43,392 bases of DNA from an uncultured Propionibacteriaceae bacterium (GCA_945911015.1 CAMDZW010000031.1:1-43392); one strand, 5' to 3'. Shown: positions 6,412-15,324, counted from the first letter of the stretch. The notes: generated by a model not told the origin, from the letters alone. Made by a program: numbers and translations.

Positions 6412-8307
6412 TCAGCGTTCCACTGCGGGGTCCGGGACGGGGATGGCCGAGATGAGAGCCTCGGTGTAGGGATGGGTCGGGTGGTCGAAGATCTCGTCGA
6501 CGTCACCGACCTCGACGAACTTGCCCAGATACATGACCGCAACCCGGTCGGCCAGGTGACGAACGACCGACAGGTCGTGGGCGACGAACAGGTACGACAG
6601 ACCCAGCTCGTGCTTGAGGCGGTCGAGCAGGTTGATGACACCGGCCTGGATCGACACGTCCAGAGCGGAGACCGGTTCGTCGAGAACGAGCAGCTTGGGT
6701 TTCGAGGCCAGCGCCCGCGCAATCCCGATACGTTGCCGCTGGCCGCCGGAGAAGGCCCCGGGGAATCGTTCGGCGTGGGCCGGGTCGAGGCCCACCGTCT
6801 CCATCAACTCGGAGACCCGGTCCTCGATCTCGGACCGGGGGATGGAGAAGGCACGCATCGGTTCGGCGATGATCTCGGCCACCGTGAACCGGGGATCCAA
6901 GGCACCCATCGGGTCCTGAAAGACGATCTGCAGGTCACGTCGCAGGTCGCGGGCTGACCGTCCCTTGACACTGCGCAGGTCGGTGCCGTTGAGCACGACG
7001 GTGCCGCCGGCTTCCTTGGCGAGGTCCATGATCGCCAGCAGAGTCGTGGTCTTGCCCGATCCGGACTCACCGACAATCGCGAAGGTCTCCCCTTCGGCGA
7101 TGTCGAAGGTCAGCCCGTTGACGGCATACACCGTGCCGACCCTTCGCTTGAGCACCGAGCCCTTCATCAGGGGGAACTCGCGGGTCAGGTCGGTCACGTC
7201 AAGGACGGTGCTGCGCTGTTCGCGGGGGATGCCGGCGATCCGACCTTCGGCGATCTCGGGCACCGGGAAGACCGGACGTTCCTCGATCTGGCCCTGATGG
7301 ATCTCGCCCGAGCGGATGCAGGCGGCCGAGTGCGAGCTGCTGATCTCGACCAGTCCCGGTTCGGTGGCACTGCACTCCGGCACCGAGATCGGGCAGCGCG
7401 CCACGAACGGGCACGCATCGGGCAGGTTGATCAGGATCGGTGGGTTGCCCTCGATCGGGACCAGAGGGTCCTTCGCGGCAGCATCGGGACGCGGGATCGC
7501 GCCCAGCAGCCCGATCGTGTAGGGCATCTTCGGATTGTTGAAGAGCTCTCCGACCGCGGCGGTCTCGACTGGCTTGCCGGCGTACATCACCAGCACGTCA
7601 TCGGCCGTACCGGCCACCACGCCCATGTCGTGGGTGATCATGATGACGGCGGCGCCGGTCTCCTGCTGGGCCGTCTTCAACAGGTCGAGGACCTGGGCCT
7701 GGATCGTCACATCGAGTGCGGTGGTCGGCTCGTCGGCGATGATCAGCTTCGGATCGTTGGCGATGGCGATGGCAATCATCACGCGCTGCCGCATGCCGCC
7801 GGAGAACTCGTGCGGGAAGGACTTCATCCGGACCGCGGGGTTGGGGATGCCGACCAGACCGAGCAGTTCGATACCTCGGTCCCAGGCTGCCTGCCTGGAC
7901 ACCTGGCGATGGATCTGGATCGCCTCGACCAGTTGGTCGCCGACGGTGAAGACCGGCGTCAGGCTCGACAGCGGGTCCTGGAAGATCATCGCGATCTCGT
8001 TGCCGCGGACCCGCGACAGCTGCCCTTCGGTCAGGCCCACCAGCTCGCGGCCGTCGAGGGTGATTGATCCGGACACCCGCGCTGACTTGGTGAGCAGCCC
8101 CATGATCGCCAACGAGGTGACCGACTTGCCCGATCCGGACTCACCGACGATGCCGAGGGTCCTGCCCGGACGCAGGTCGAACGACACTCCTCGTACGGCG
8201 TCGACCCGACCGGCTTCGGAGGGGAACGACACCGTGAGGTCCCGCACCGAGAGCACCGGTGAGGTGTCGGTGTCGTCGACCCGGGGATTCTGGCTGGCGG
8301 TGGTCAT
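6412..8307 (-). CDS. Fused double ABC ATPase of a Dpp/Opp-type importer (DppD-DppF fusion)
   Basis: A 631-aa cytoplasmic protein holding two complete nucleotide-binding domains. Domain 1 (about 20-280): Walker A GESGSGKS, signature FSGGMRQR, Walker B IIADEPTTALD, and the C-terminal Cys motif CPFVARCPISVPEC typical of oligopeptide-importer ATPases. Domain 2 (about 365-625): Walker A GESGSGKTTT, signature FSGGQRQR, Walker B LVLDEPVSALD, and THPYTEALISAIP near the end. It powers uptake with the two permeases upstream. The ATG at 8307 overlaps the permease stop (ATGA), indicating translational coupling. Fusion of DppD and DppF into one chain is common in actinobacteria and rhizobia, so it is not unusual in itself. 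A hairpin follows the stop. Confidence 0.95.
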   Translation of the reverse strand: MTTASQNPRVDDTDTSPVLSVRDLTVSFPSEAGRVDAVRGVSFDLRPGRTLGIVGESGSGKSVTSLAIMGLLTKSARVSGSITLDGRELVGLTEGQLSRVRGNEIAMIFQDPLSSLTPVFTVGDQLVEAIQIHRQVSRQAAWDRGIELLGLVGIPNPAVRMKSFPHEFSGGMRQRVMIAIAIANDPKLIIADEPTTALDVTIQAQVLDLLKTAQQETGAAVIMITHDMGVVAGTADDVLVMYAGKPVETAAVGELFNNPKMPYTIGLLGAIPRPDAAAKDPLVPIEGNPPILINLPDACPFVARCPISVPECSATEPGLVEISSSHSAACIRSGEIHQGQIEERPVFPVPEIAEGRIAGIPREQRSTVLDVTDLTREFPLMKGSVLKRRVGTVYAVNGLTFDIAEGETFAIVGESGSGKTTTLLAIMDLAKEAGGTVVLNGTDLRSVKGRSARDLRRDLQIVFQDPMGALDPRFTVAEIIAEPMRAFSIPRSEIEDRVSELMETVGLDPAHAERFPGAFSGGQRQRIGIARALASKPKLLVLDEPVSALDVSIQAGVINLLDRLKHELGLSYLFVAHDLSVVRHLADRVAVMYLGKFVEVGDVDEIFDHPTHPYTEALISAIPVPDPAVER

Positions 8308-9263
8308 GCGTGGCCTCCCGCGGTCGAGTTCGGGTCAAGGGCATCGCGCAGGCCGTCGGCGATGAACGCCATCGACACGGTCAGCAAGGTCAGGGTGATC
8401 GCCGGGATCCAGAACATCCACGGTGCGCTGTACAGCGTCCCCATGCCGTCGGAGATCAGCGTGCCCAACGACAGGTCGGGCTGCTTGACACCGAAGCCGA
8501 GGAAGGACAGCCCGGTCTCGCCCTGGATCGTGGAGACCACACCGAGGGTGAAGTGGATGGTCAGCAGCGAGCCGATGTTGGGGATGATGTGGCGCCACAC
8601 CACGGTGAACGGGCCCAAGCCCATGTAGCGGGCGGCGCTGACGAACTCTCGCTCCCGGATGCTCAGTGCCGTGGTCCACACCACTCGGGCGTAGAACATC
8701 CACCCGAAGATGATCAGCACCACGATCAGCATCCGCCAGTCGCCGCCGACGCTGTTGCTGACCATGGCCAGGATCAAGAAGCTCGGGACGACCAGGAGGA
8801 AGTGGATGACCTCCAGGATGATCCGTTCCACAATGCCGCCGACATAGGCGGCGATCGAGCCGACCACTGCCGCGATCAAGGTGGTGACCAAGGAGACGGC
8901 CAGGCCAATCACCAAGGAGCGTTGGATGCCGTGGGCCAGCCCGGCGAAGAGGTCGTTTCCGACACCATTGGTCCCGAAGATGTGACCCTCGGTGCCGGGC
9001 GGCACCTGAAGGTTGAAGAAGTCGACCTCTTCGTACCCGTACGGGGTCAGGTACTGCCCGAAGACGCTGAACAAGGCGATCAGCAAGAAGATGACCACAC
9101 CGACGACGGCACTGTAGTTGCGCAGGAAACGCTTGATGTACAGCTTGCTCTTCGACGAGGACGTCGACTTGCGCGGATTGCTCGGCACCTCAGGCGCTGC
9201 TGGGTCGGCCAAAAGGTCCTCGGTCAGCACTTCGACCGTTTCGGGAGTGTTCGGCTCAGTCAT
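8304..9263 (-). CDS. ABC importer permease, DppC/OppC type
   Basis: A 319-aa inner membrane permease. Residues 1-45 form a cytoplasmic, Ser/Lys-rich tail. TM1 lies at about 48-68, and the OppC_N segment leads to the LQVPPGTEGHIFGTNGVGND motif characteristic of DppC. The binding-protein-dependent transport domain has five further TM segments and an EAA-like loop ending GFGVKQPDLSLGTLISDG. The C-terminus WMFWIPAITLTLLTVSMAFI then DGLRDALDP is canonical. It starts 1 nt after the stop of the DppB-type gene and overlaps the ATPase gene by 4 nt, so the three are clearly one operon. Confidence 0.95.
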   Translation of the reverse strand: MTEPNTPETVEVLTEDLLADPAAPEVPSNPRKSTSSSKSKLYIKRFLRNYSAVVGVVIFLLIALFSVFGQYLTPYGYEEVDFFNLQVPPGTEGHIFGTNGVGNDLFAGLAHGIQRSLVIGLAVSLVTTLIAAVVGSIAAYVGGIVERIILEVIHFLLVVPSFLILAMVSNSVGGDWRMLIVVLIIFGWMFYARVVWTTALSIREREFVSAARYMGLGPFTVVWRHIIPNIGSLLTIHFTLGVVSTIQGETGLSFLGFGVKQPDLSLGTLISDGMGTLYSAPWMFWIPAITLTLLTVSMAFIADGLRDALDPNSTAGGHA

Positions 9264-9264
9264 C

Positions 9265-10248
9265 TCAACTCACCCGCACTCGGGGGTCGAGGGCAGCGAT
9301 CAGCACATCGGACAGGATTGCCCCGATCGCGGTGAGCAGGGCACTGAATGCCGCGATGGCCACTGCGCCGTGGACGTCGTTCTTGGCGATCGTGGTCGTG
9401 AAGTATCGCCCGATGCCTTCCCACGCGAAGATGGTCTCGGTGATGACCGCGCCGGTGAAAATGCCCGGGATCTGGAAGGCGACCGTGGTCGCCACCGGGA
9501 TGATGGAGGTGCGCAGGGCATGCTTGCGGATCGCCTTCGACAGGGGCAGACCCTTGGCCCGGGCCGTACGGACGTAGTCGGCATTGATGTTGTCCAGCAG
9601 CAGTGAGCGCTGCAGGAAGTGGAATCCGGCGTAACCGATCACGGTCAGTGCGACCGTTGGCAGGACCAGGTGCTGGAGGCTGTCCACCAGTTTCGGCCAG
9701 AAACCCTGGACCCCGATGCTCTGCGCCCCGGCCACGAAGAAGATCCGGCTGCCGACCTTCTCGTTGATGGCGATGGCGATCGCGACGACTGCGGCGGCCA
9801 TCACCGGGGCCGGGATGTTCAAGGTCACGACGGAGGTCTGCTGGGCGATGCGGTCCTGCCACTTGTACTGGCGTGCGGCGGTGTAGACACCCAGTGCGAT
9901 GCCGATGACCGTGGAGAGGATGGTCGCACCGAGCACCAGCTGTGCGCTGACCCACATGCGGTTGGCGATCTCGGTGTTGACGACCAGGCCGTCGACCGAG
10001 GTGCCCCAGTCCCACCGGGTCACGATGTCGGTGAGCCAAGTCCACCAACGCTCGATGATCGGGATCTTGTCGTTGAGATTGTGCTCGTCCAGCAGACGGT
10101 CGATCTGGTCGTCGGGCAGTGGTGGTCGCCGTAGCTGGAAGTTGACGCGTGGCTTCAGGAAGGCATTGGCCAGGAAATAGGTGAGGTTCGTCGCCAGGAA
10201 GATCATGAAGCACCACCCGGCGATGCGCCGCAGGACGTATTTGATCAC
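9265..10248 (-). CDS. ABC importer permease, DppB/OppB type
   Basis: A 327-aa permease with TM1 (FMIFLATNLTYFLANAF) at about 12-32, a long periplasmic segment, then five TM segments with the EAA loop containing RTARAKGLPLSKAIRKHALR. The C-terminal end AILSDVLIAALDPRVRVS is typical of DppB. The frame is open further upstream, but that extension (to 10419) looks non-coding: it is Ser/Pro/Arg rich and lacks homology. I chose GTG 10248, giving VIKYVLRRIAGW, the normal N-terminus of this family, with GGGAG about 10 nt upstream. First gene of the importer operon. The periplasmic loop between TM1 and TM2 is longer than in E. coli DppB, as is common in actinobacteria. Confidence 0.92.
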   Translation of the reverse strand: MIKYVLRRIAGWCFMIFLATNLTYFLANAFLKPRVNFQLRRPPLPDDQIDRLLDEHNLNDKIPIIERWWTWLTDIVTRWDWGTSVDGLVVNTEIANRMWVSAQLVLGATILSTVIGIALGVYTAARQYKWQDRIAQQTSVVTLNIPAPVMAAAVVAIAIAINEKVGSRIFFVAGAQSIGVQGFWPKLVDSLQHLVLPTVALTVIGYAGFHFLQRSLLLDNINADYVRTARAKGLPLSKAIRKHALRTSIIPVATTVAFQIPGIFTGAVITETIFAWEGIGRYFTTTIAKNDVHGAVAIAAFSALLTAIGAILSDVLIAALDPRVRVS

Positions 10249-10506
10249 CGCTGGCTCGCTCCCGCCGTTGGGGTCAGGGGTGCACGCCGCCGGTGGGTCA
10301 CACCATGCCCGTCGCAGGGCTGCGGGTGCTGGCTCATCTGGGGACCTCCGAGCAGTGGGGTGGAGCAGGCCGGAATGCGCTCCGGAGAGAAAACTAAGCC
10401 AAAGTCCGCTCCGTGTCACAAACCGGAACGCCCAATGTTACTCAATCGTTCACATCCGGCGAGTGGCCCCGAGGTGGTTGTCCACCCCATATCTCAGATC
10501 ATGGGA
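10249..10506. promoter_or_regulatory. Upstream region of the importer operon
   Basis: About 260 nt without a gene that should contain the promoter of the permease-permease-ATPase operon. On the minus strand a TAGTTT hexamer follows TTGTGA at about 19 nt spacing near 10395-10425. A short inverted repeat CCGGA-N6-TCCGG is at 10370-10385 and could be an operator. None of these is strong. Confidence 0.3.
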
Positions 10507-10538
10507 CCGGTGTTCCGTCTGTTGGGCAGGAACACCGG
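10507..10538 (-). terminator. Terminator of the ether-lipid-like operon
   Basis: Perfect 10-bp inverted repeat CCGGTGTTCC / GGAACACCGG with a 12-nt loop, starting 12 nt after the stop of the flavoenzyme gene at 10550. No U-run, as is usual in high-GC actinobacteria. Confidence 0.7.
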
Positions 10539-10549
10539 CCGCCGGGACG

Positions 10550-12220
10550 TCAGTCCGCGATGATCGTGCCCGGGTTGAGTTGACCCTTGCGGTCGACTGC
10601 GTCGAAGACTCCCTGCATCATCGCGACGCCGCCATCGGAGATGTCCTGGGCCAGCCAGGGCGAGTGCTCGGTGCCCACGGCATGGTGGTGGGACAGCGTG
10701 CCGCCGTGGTCGACGAAGGACTGCTGGATCGCCCGCTTGACGATGTCGTACTGCTCGATCGTGTCCAGCTCCGGGTTGGCGACATAGGCGAAGGTGAAGT
10801 ACAGGCAGGCCCCCGAATGGTACGAGTGCGACAGGTGGCACATGATCCAGCCCTTGACCCCGATCTCGTCATAGGCGGCCCGGGCAGCGGCGACCGCGCT
10901 GTCGTACACCTCCTGCAGTCGGCTCCACGGGGCAGCGGTCTCGGACACATCGCCCATCGCGCCTCGGTCAAGGAGGAAGTCACGGATGTACGGCGTGTCG
11001 AACTTCTTCTGGTCGTACATCACCCCCGGGCCGGTGCCAATACCGATGCCGTTGTGCTTTTTGATGATGCGGTCGACGATCGCCTTGTTCATCGACACAT
11101 GGGTCTTTGAGCCCTCGTACCCGATGAACGAGAGACAGAGCTGCGACAGGTCCCAGCCGCGCAGCTCGAGGAACTTCATCAGGGCCTCGGTGACGTACTT
11201 CGATGCCCCCTTGGATTCCTTCTGGGTGGCGAAGGAGAAGCCGGTCTCGTTGGCGTCGGAGATCCGGGTGACCGACGGCGAGGCATCGGAGGAGGCGATC
11301 TCACGCATGGCAGCGAGGCCACTGGACCAGTCGGCGAACAGGTAGGCCTGGATCACCCGGTTTTCGGGCAGCCGGTGCACCTGGGCGGTGACCTCGGTGA
11401 TCACGCCGAGGCGGCCTTCCGAACCGATCAGCATCTCCCGCACGCTCGGACCGGTCGCGGTGGAGGGCAATGGGCGGATCACCGTGGTGTGGTCGGGCTG
11501 GACCACCCGGAGGCCGCGGACGATGTCAGCGATGTCGCCGTACTTGTCCGACTGCATGCCCGAGGAGCGGGTCGCGGCCCAACCGCCGATGGTGGAGTGG
11601 GTGAACGAGTCCGGAAAATGGCCCAGGGTCCAGCCCTGGTCGTTGAGCTGCTGCTCCAGGTCGGGGCCGAGCGTGCCGGCCTCGATCCGGGCCAGCTGGG
11701 CATCCTCGTCAATGTCGAGGACCCGGTTCATCCGCCCCATGTCGAGCGAGATCACCGGACGGGTCTCCTTGGCCTGCGGCTCGAGGGAGCCGGAGATGTT
11801 CGACCCACCGCCGAAGGGGATCAGCACAGCATCGGCTGAGTGGGCAGCGTCGACGACCGCACGAACCTGTTCCTCGTCGGCCGGGTAGACCACCACGTCG
11901 GGGACGCGGGGCAGGATGTTGGCGCGGATTCGCATCAGGTCTCGCAGGCTCTTGCCGTAGGTGTGGACCACACGGTCCATGTCGTCGGTGAGCACATAGG
12001 TCTCGCCGACCGCCTCGGTCAGGGTGTCCCGCAGCGAAGCCGGCAGTTGCGAGGCGGGGACATCGAGCTCGTCGAAGGAGATCGGCTCCTTCGGCGTGCT
12101 GGACAGATCGAGGCCGACGGCTTCCAGGACGAACGGGGCGAGCTTGGGCTTGTTGTCCGGGTTGAAGGCCACGCCTTCGACACCCCAACCCCACCACTTC
12201 ATGTGCTTGACGCCGGTCAT
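10550..12220 (-). CDS. Alkyl-dihydroxyacetonephosphate synthase-like FAD enzyme (AGPS family)
   Basis: A 556-aa FAD-linked oxidase/transferase of the VAO/PCMH fold. The N-terminal KWWGWGVEG segment is typical of AGPS homologues. The FAD domain (about 100-280) has PDVVVYPADEEQV, the glycine-rich PFGGGSNISGS and DSFTHSTIGGWAATRSSGMQ. The C-terminal cap contains CHLSHSYHSGACLYF and the GGTLSHHHAVGTEH motif; the His triplet matches the SHHHGVG active-site loop of alkyl-DHAP synthase. That enzyme swaps the acyl chain of acyl-DHAP for a fatty alcohol, creating an ether bond. The ATG at 12220 has AAGGAGGA just upstream and overlaps the acyltransferase stop (ATGA). Family assignment is firm; the ether-lipid reaction in this organism is inference, because bacterial homologues are mostly uncharacterised. 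Confidence 0.9.
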   Translation of the reverse strand: MTGVKHMKWWGWGVEGVAFNPDNKPKLAPFVLEAVGLDLSSTPKEPISFDELDVPASQLPASLRDTLTEAVGETYVLTDDMDRVVHTYGKSLRDLMRIRANILPRVPDVVVYPADEEQVRAVVDAAHSADAVLIPFGGGSNISGSLEPQAKETRPVISLDMGRMNRVLDIDEDAQLARIEAGTLGPDLEQQLNDQGWTLGHFPDSFTHSTIGGWAATRSSGMQSDKYGDIADIVRGLRVVQPDHTTVIRPLPSTATGPSVREMLIGSEGRLGVITEVTAQVHRLPENRVIQAYLFADWSSGLAAMREIASSDASPSVTRISDANETGFSFATQKESKGASKYVTEALMKFLELRGWDLSQLCLSFIGYEGSKTHVSMNKAIVDRIIKKHNGIGIGTGPGVMYDQKKFDTPYIRDFLLDRGAMGDVSETAAPWSRLQEVYDSAVAAARAAYDEIGVKGWIMCHLSHSYHSGACLYFTFAYVANPELDTIEQYDIVKRAIQQSFVDHGGTLSHHHAVGTEHSPWLAQDISDGGVAMMQGVFDAVDRKGQLNPGTIIAD

Positions 12221-12951
12221 CGGCCGTCCTCCTTCTCATTGGTCTTGTCGGTTCGGTCGGGAAGTTCGGCCTGGGTCGGTGTGCCCATGGCGATCGACGT
12301 CCGATCGAAGGTGGTTCTGATGTGGTCCGAGATCCGCTGGGTGAACTCCACCGGCGTCTCGCCCGGCTCGGCTCGCATCGGTTCGCCGAAGGCCAGACGT
12401 ACGGGAGGGCGTCCCGGTTTGGGCCAGCTACGGCCCACCGGCATCGCCTGGTGGGCGCCGACGATGGTCACCGGCACCACGGGGACGTCGTACTTGATCG
12501 ACAGCCCGGCCGCGCCGGGGGTGAAACGCGCCATCTTCCCCGTACGGGAGCGGCTCGCCTCAGGAAACAACAGGATCGGCACGCCCTCGGCGACCAACTG
12601 TGTGGCCACCGACCGCTTGGACCGCTTCGACCCGCGTTCGATCGGAAAGGCATTGAAGGTCAGTACGACAAAGAGCTTGCGATACCACTTGGTGAAGAAG
12701 TAATCGGCCGCCACACCGGTGCTGAGGTTCTGGCCGACCTCGAGTGGGATGCCGCAGACGATGAGGGTGGCGTCGAGATGGCTGGTGTGGTTGGCGACGA
12801 CCACGTACGAGCCGGTGAGCCCCTTCAGGTTCTCCTCACCCTCGATCTCCACCTTGAGGGCGCCCCAGGCCAGTGATTTGAGGATCCCTCGCTGCGTCAC
12901 ACGCCGAATGGCGGCGTGGAGGCGCGATGAGTAGCGACGGATCCCGGGCAC
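12217..12951 (-). CDS. PlsC-type lysophospholipid / DHAP acyltransferase
   Basis: A 244-aa acyltransferase that would transfer an acyl chain to a glycerol-phosphate or DHAP-type acceptor at the membrane. Motif I, HX4D, is H55-TSHL-D60 within VVANHTSHLD. Motif II is FNAFPIERGSKRSKRS near 110. Motif III appears as FPEASRSRTG, a variant of FPEGTRS with A for G. Motif IV is VPVVPVTIVG. No multi-span membrane region is present, as usual for PlsC. It begins 16 nt after the SDR gene with AGGGTGG before the GTG at 12951, and its stop overlaps the flavoenzyme ATG. The acceptor is unknown: 1-acyl-glycerol-3-phosphate is the default for the family, while DHAP would fit the neighbouring AGPS-like gene. 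Confidence 0.88.
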   Translation of the reverse strand: MPGIRRYSSRLHAAIRRVTQRGILKSLAWGALKVEIEGEENLKGLTGSYVVVANHTSHLDATLIVCGIPLEVGQNLSTGVAADYFFTKWYRKLFVVLTFNAFPIERGSKRSKRSVATQLVAEGVPILLFPEASRSRTGKMARFTPGAAGLSIKYDVPVVPVTIVGAHQAMPVGRSWPKPGRPPVRLAFGEPMRAEPGETPVEFTQRISDHIRTTFDRTSIAMGTPTQAELPDRTDKTNEKEDGR

Positions 12952-12967
12952 GGAACCACCCTAAGGC

Positions 12968-13738
12968 CTATCGACGCCCGGAGCGGATCCTGCCCGACAC
13001 CGACCGGAGGACGCTGCGGGGGGCGATGCGGGTCAGCGCGACCGCGAACTTCCACAGCGGGGTGGGGATCGACAGAACCTTGCCCTTGTCTGCATCGGTG
13101 AGGCAGTCGCGTACGAGACGAGGCGCGTCGATCCACAGGGGGGCAGGGATCTTGCTGGTGCTGATCCCGGCCCGCTCATGGAACTCGGTGCGCACCCAGC
13201 CCGGGCACAGGGCGGTCGCGGTCACACCACTGCCGCGCAGCTCGACCGAGAGCGATTCGGTGTAGGCGGTGACCGCGGCCTTGATCGCCGAATAGGTGCC
13301 CAATTGGATGAAGCCGGCAGTCGACGACACGTTGATCACAGATCCCTTGCCTCGCACCGCCATGGCGCGGGCTGCGGCACCGCCGAGCAGGATGACGCTG
13401 GAGAGCATCACCTCGATCGCTGGATCGGTCTCGGCCATCAGGTCGTCGTCGAGGAGTCGGCCGTGCAGTCCGAAACCAGCATTGTTGACCAGCCGGTCGA
13501 TCGGCCGGGCCTGGTCGGCGAGGCGGTCGGCGACGGTGAGGGTTTGGGACCGGTCGTTGAGGTCGGCCGGCAGGATCTCGACGGCGATGCCGTGGGCCTG
13601 GCGGAGACGTTCGGCCGCAGCGGTGAGTCGCTCCTGGTCCCGGGCGACCAGGACGAGGTCGTCTCCACGGGCGGCGAGCTGGGCGGCAAATTCGGCGCCG
13701 ATGCCGGACGTGGCACCGGTGATCAAGGCTGTGGGCAC
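12968..13738 (-). CDS. Classical short-chain dehydrogenase/reductase
   Basis: A 256-aa SDR with every hallmark: the nucleotide-binding TGATSGIG at residues 8-15, VARDQERL after beta-2, NNAGFG near 87, catalytic Ser in NVSSTAG and Tyr-x3-Lys as YSAIK, then PGWVRTEF. The Arg after the second strand suggests NADPH preference. The C-terminal tail is basic (SVSGRIRSGRR). It heads the operon with the acyltransferase and AGPS-like genes. In eukaryotic ether-lipid synthesis the last peroxisomal step, reduction of alkyl/acyl-DHAP, is also done by an SDR (DHRS7B, yeast Ayr1), so that role is a reasonable hypothesis. GTG 13738 is the start; a TACGAT hexamer ends 6 nt before it. Confidence 0.88.
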   Translation of the reverse strand: MPTALITGATSGIGAEFAAQLAARGDDLVLVARDQERLTAAAERLRQAHGIAVEILPADLNDRSQTLTVADRLADQARPIDRLVNNAGFGLHGRLLDDDLMAETDPAIEVMLSSVILLGGAAARAMAVRGKGSVINVSSTAGFIQLGTYSAIKAAVTAYTESLSVELRGSGVTATALCPGWVRTEFHERAGISTSKIPAPLWIDAPRLVRDCLTDADKGKVLSIPTPLWKFAVALTRIAPRSVLRSVSGRIRSGRR

Positions 13739-13744
13739 GCTGAC

Positions 13745-13750
13745 ATCGTA
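13745..13750 (-). promoter_or_regulatory. Candidate -10 (TACGAT) for the SDR-acyltransferase-AGPS operon
   Basis: TACGAT on the minus strand, 6 nt before the GTG at 13738, with no Shine-Dalgarno between. Suggests a leaderless operon transcript. Confidence 0.45.
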
Positions 13751-13904
13751 CGGGTTGTTCGGGGTGCGGGGTCGTTCGGTGGGATCTCCCCGACTTCACT
13801 TCTGCCGGTTCTTGTCATGTTAATGTCCGCGTGGATGTTGAGGCATCCGGACCGGCCACCCGTCGGGGGTGGGGTCGATCACCACAACTCGGGGAGAGTG
13901 GATC

Positions 13905-15248
13905 ATGCAAGGACGCTGGAGACTGAGATCCATGGCGCTGGCCGTCGTGACGGCACTGGTGGCCATGACCGCCATGGTCGCGGGGGCGCCGCCGTCACAG
14001 GCGGCCGACAGGGCCACCGTCCACCTTCAGGAGGTGGAGAATCCCGATGGGATTGATCTGTCCGGGGTGAGCTACACCCTCACCTACACCTGGCCGGCCG
14101 GTGATGGCTTTGACGCCGGCTCCGGGTCCGAGGCGATCACCCACAGCCGCCCGGTGAACGTGGATGTTCCCGATGGTGCGGTCCTGACCTTCGATCTGGT
14201 GATGTCTGATGTCGAGAACGGCACCTGGGGTGTGACCCGCTATTCGCCGTCACAGACCGTGTCCCTCGATGGTGCTCGTCCGCCTCGGGTCGACATCACG
14301 CCGAGCATCACTCGTTCGGTCGGCTCGTTCAGCATCGCCAAGACCCTCTCCGGTACGGGCTCAGGGCTGGTCCCGACCGACACCGAGTTCCGGGTCAGTT
14401 GGTCGTACGAGGCCTTCGACGGGCTGCCTGGTCAGTCCGGTGAGTTGACCGTCCGGGCCGGGAGCGCTCCGGTGGTGGTCGACGACATCCCTGCGGGAGC
14501 AGAGATCTCGCTGTCCGAAGCTGCGCCCGATCCGATCACCGGAGGCACCTGGCTGGATCCGGTCTTCTCCCAGCAGACCTTCACCGTCGTGGCTGACCAA
14601 CAGACCGCGGTCGACCTCGACAACCACATCACCTTGACGACCGGATCGGTGTCGATCACCGCCACGGTCGACGGTGATGGGGTGTCCTTGCTGTCGGCCG
14701 ACGCGGTCTTCGACGTGGCCTGGAGCCATCCGGCCGGCAGCGGTTTCGAGGCCGACTCCGGCACCATTGAGGTGCCGGCCTCCGGGGAGGCGGTCGCCCT
14801 GACCGACCTCCCGTACGGGGCAGAGGTCACCCTCGGCCCGGTCAGCCCACCGACCGTTGACGGTGCGACCTGGCAGGACGTCGCGCTGAGCGAGCAGGTG
14901 GTCACCATCGGCGACGGCACCACGGCGGTGGTGGCCCTGACCGGGACCATCACTGAGGACGAAGCCGTCGCACCCACCGACGAGCCCACCAGTGAGCCGA
15001 CCGCTGACCCGTCCGACAGTCCGGCCCCCTCCGAGTCGCCGACCCCGTCCGAGTCGGGCCCGTCCCAGTCGAGCCCGTCGCAGTCGTCGAGCCCGTCGCA
15101 GGCCAAGGACCCTCAGCTGGCCGACACCGGCGCACCGGACGTGGCCGCAACCGTCGTCGCGGCGTTGGCGCTGGTGAGCGCTGGTGGCCTCCTGCTCGGC
15201 TCTCGCCGGCGGGGCGCCAGGTCGGTGCGCTCGCCACGGGAACGCTGA
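13905..15248 (+). CDS. Sortase-anchored surface protein with DUF5979-like repeats
   Basis: A 447-aa secreted protein. A signal peptide occupies residues 1-33, with cleavage likely after SQA. At least three Ig-like repeats of about 100 residues follow, resembling DUF5979, each with a pattern such as FRVSWSYEAFDG, a VPASG/VRAGS-like turn, LPYGAEVTL or IPAGAEISL, and GxTW. The Cys pair usual in DUF5979 is replaced by other residues. Next comes a Pro/Ser/Thr/Glu wall-spanning linker, then the sorting signal LADTG at about residue 405, a hydrophobic helix and a RRRGARS tail. LAxTG signals are typical substrates of class E sortases; no sortase lies in the window. The ATG at 13905 has GGGGAGAG 6 nt upstream; the in-frame extension upstream lacks one. 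Probably an adhesin or pilus-like surface protein. Confidence 0.85.
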   Translation: MQGRWRLRSMALAVVTALVAMTAMVAGAPPSQAADRATVHLQEVENPDGIDLSGVSYTLTYTWPAGDGFDAGSGSEAITHSRPVNVDVPDGAVLTFDLVMSDVENGTWGVTRYSPSQTVSLDGARPPRVDITPSITRSVGSFSIAKTLSGTGSGLVPTDTEFRVSWSYEAFDGLPGQSGELTVRAGSAPVVVDDIPAGAEISLSEAAPDPITGGTWLDPVFSQQTFTVVADQQTAVDLDNHITLTTGSVSITATVDGDGVSLLSADAVFDVAWSHPAGSGFEADSGTIEVPASGEAVALTDLPYGAEVTLGPVSPPTVDGATWQDVALSEQVVTIGDGTTAVVALTGTITEDEAVAPTDEPTSEPTADPSDSPAPSESPTPSESGPSQSSPSQSSSPSQAKDPQLADTGAPDVAATVVAALALVSAGGLLLGSRRRGARSVRSPRER

Positions 15249-15261
15249 GTTGAAAATCGGA

Positions 15262-15318
15262 CCCGGACAGACAGAACCGCCCACGACCAGCACGGTCGTG
15301 GGCGGTTCTGGGTCCGGG
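15262..15318. terminator. Bidirectional terminator between convergent surface-protein genes
   Basis: A perfect 17-bp stem (15272-15288 with 15294-15310) and a 5-nt loop AGCAC, extended across a small internal loop by a further 7 bp (CCCGGAC 15262-15268 / GTCCGGG 15312-15318). It sits 13 nt after the plus-strand stop and 7 nt after the minus-strand stop. This is the strongest hairpin in the window. Confidence 0.9.
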
Positions 15319-15324
15319 CAGTGA

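Noticed and set aside
10249..10419. Extended N-terminus of the DppB-type permease
   Set aside because: The family begins at VIKYVLRRIAG; the upstream stretch lacks homology and would precede TM1 with an unlikely sequence.
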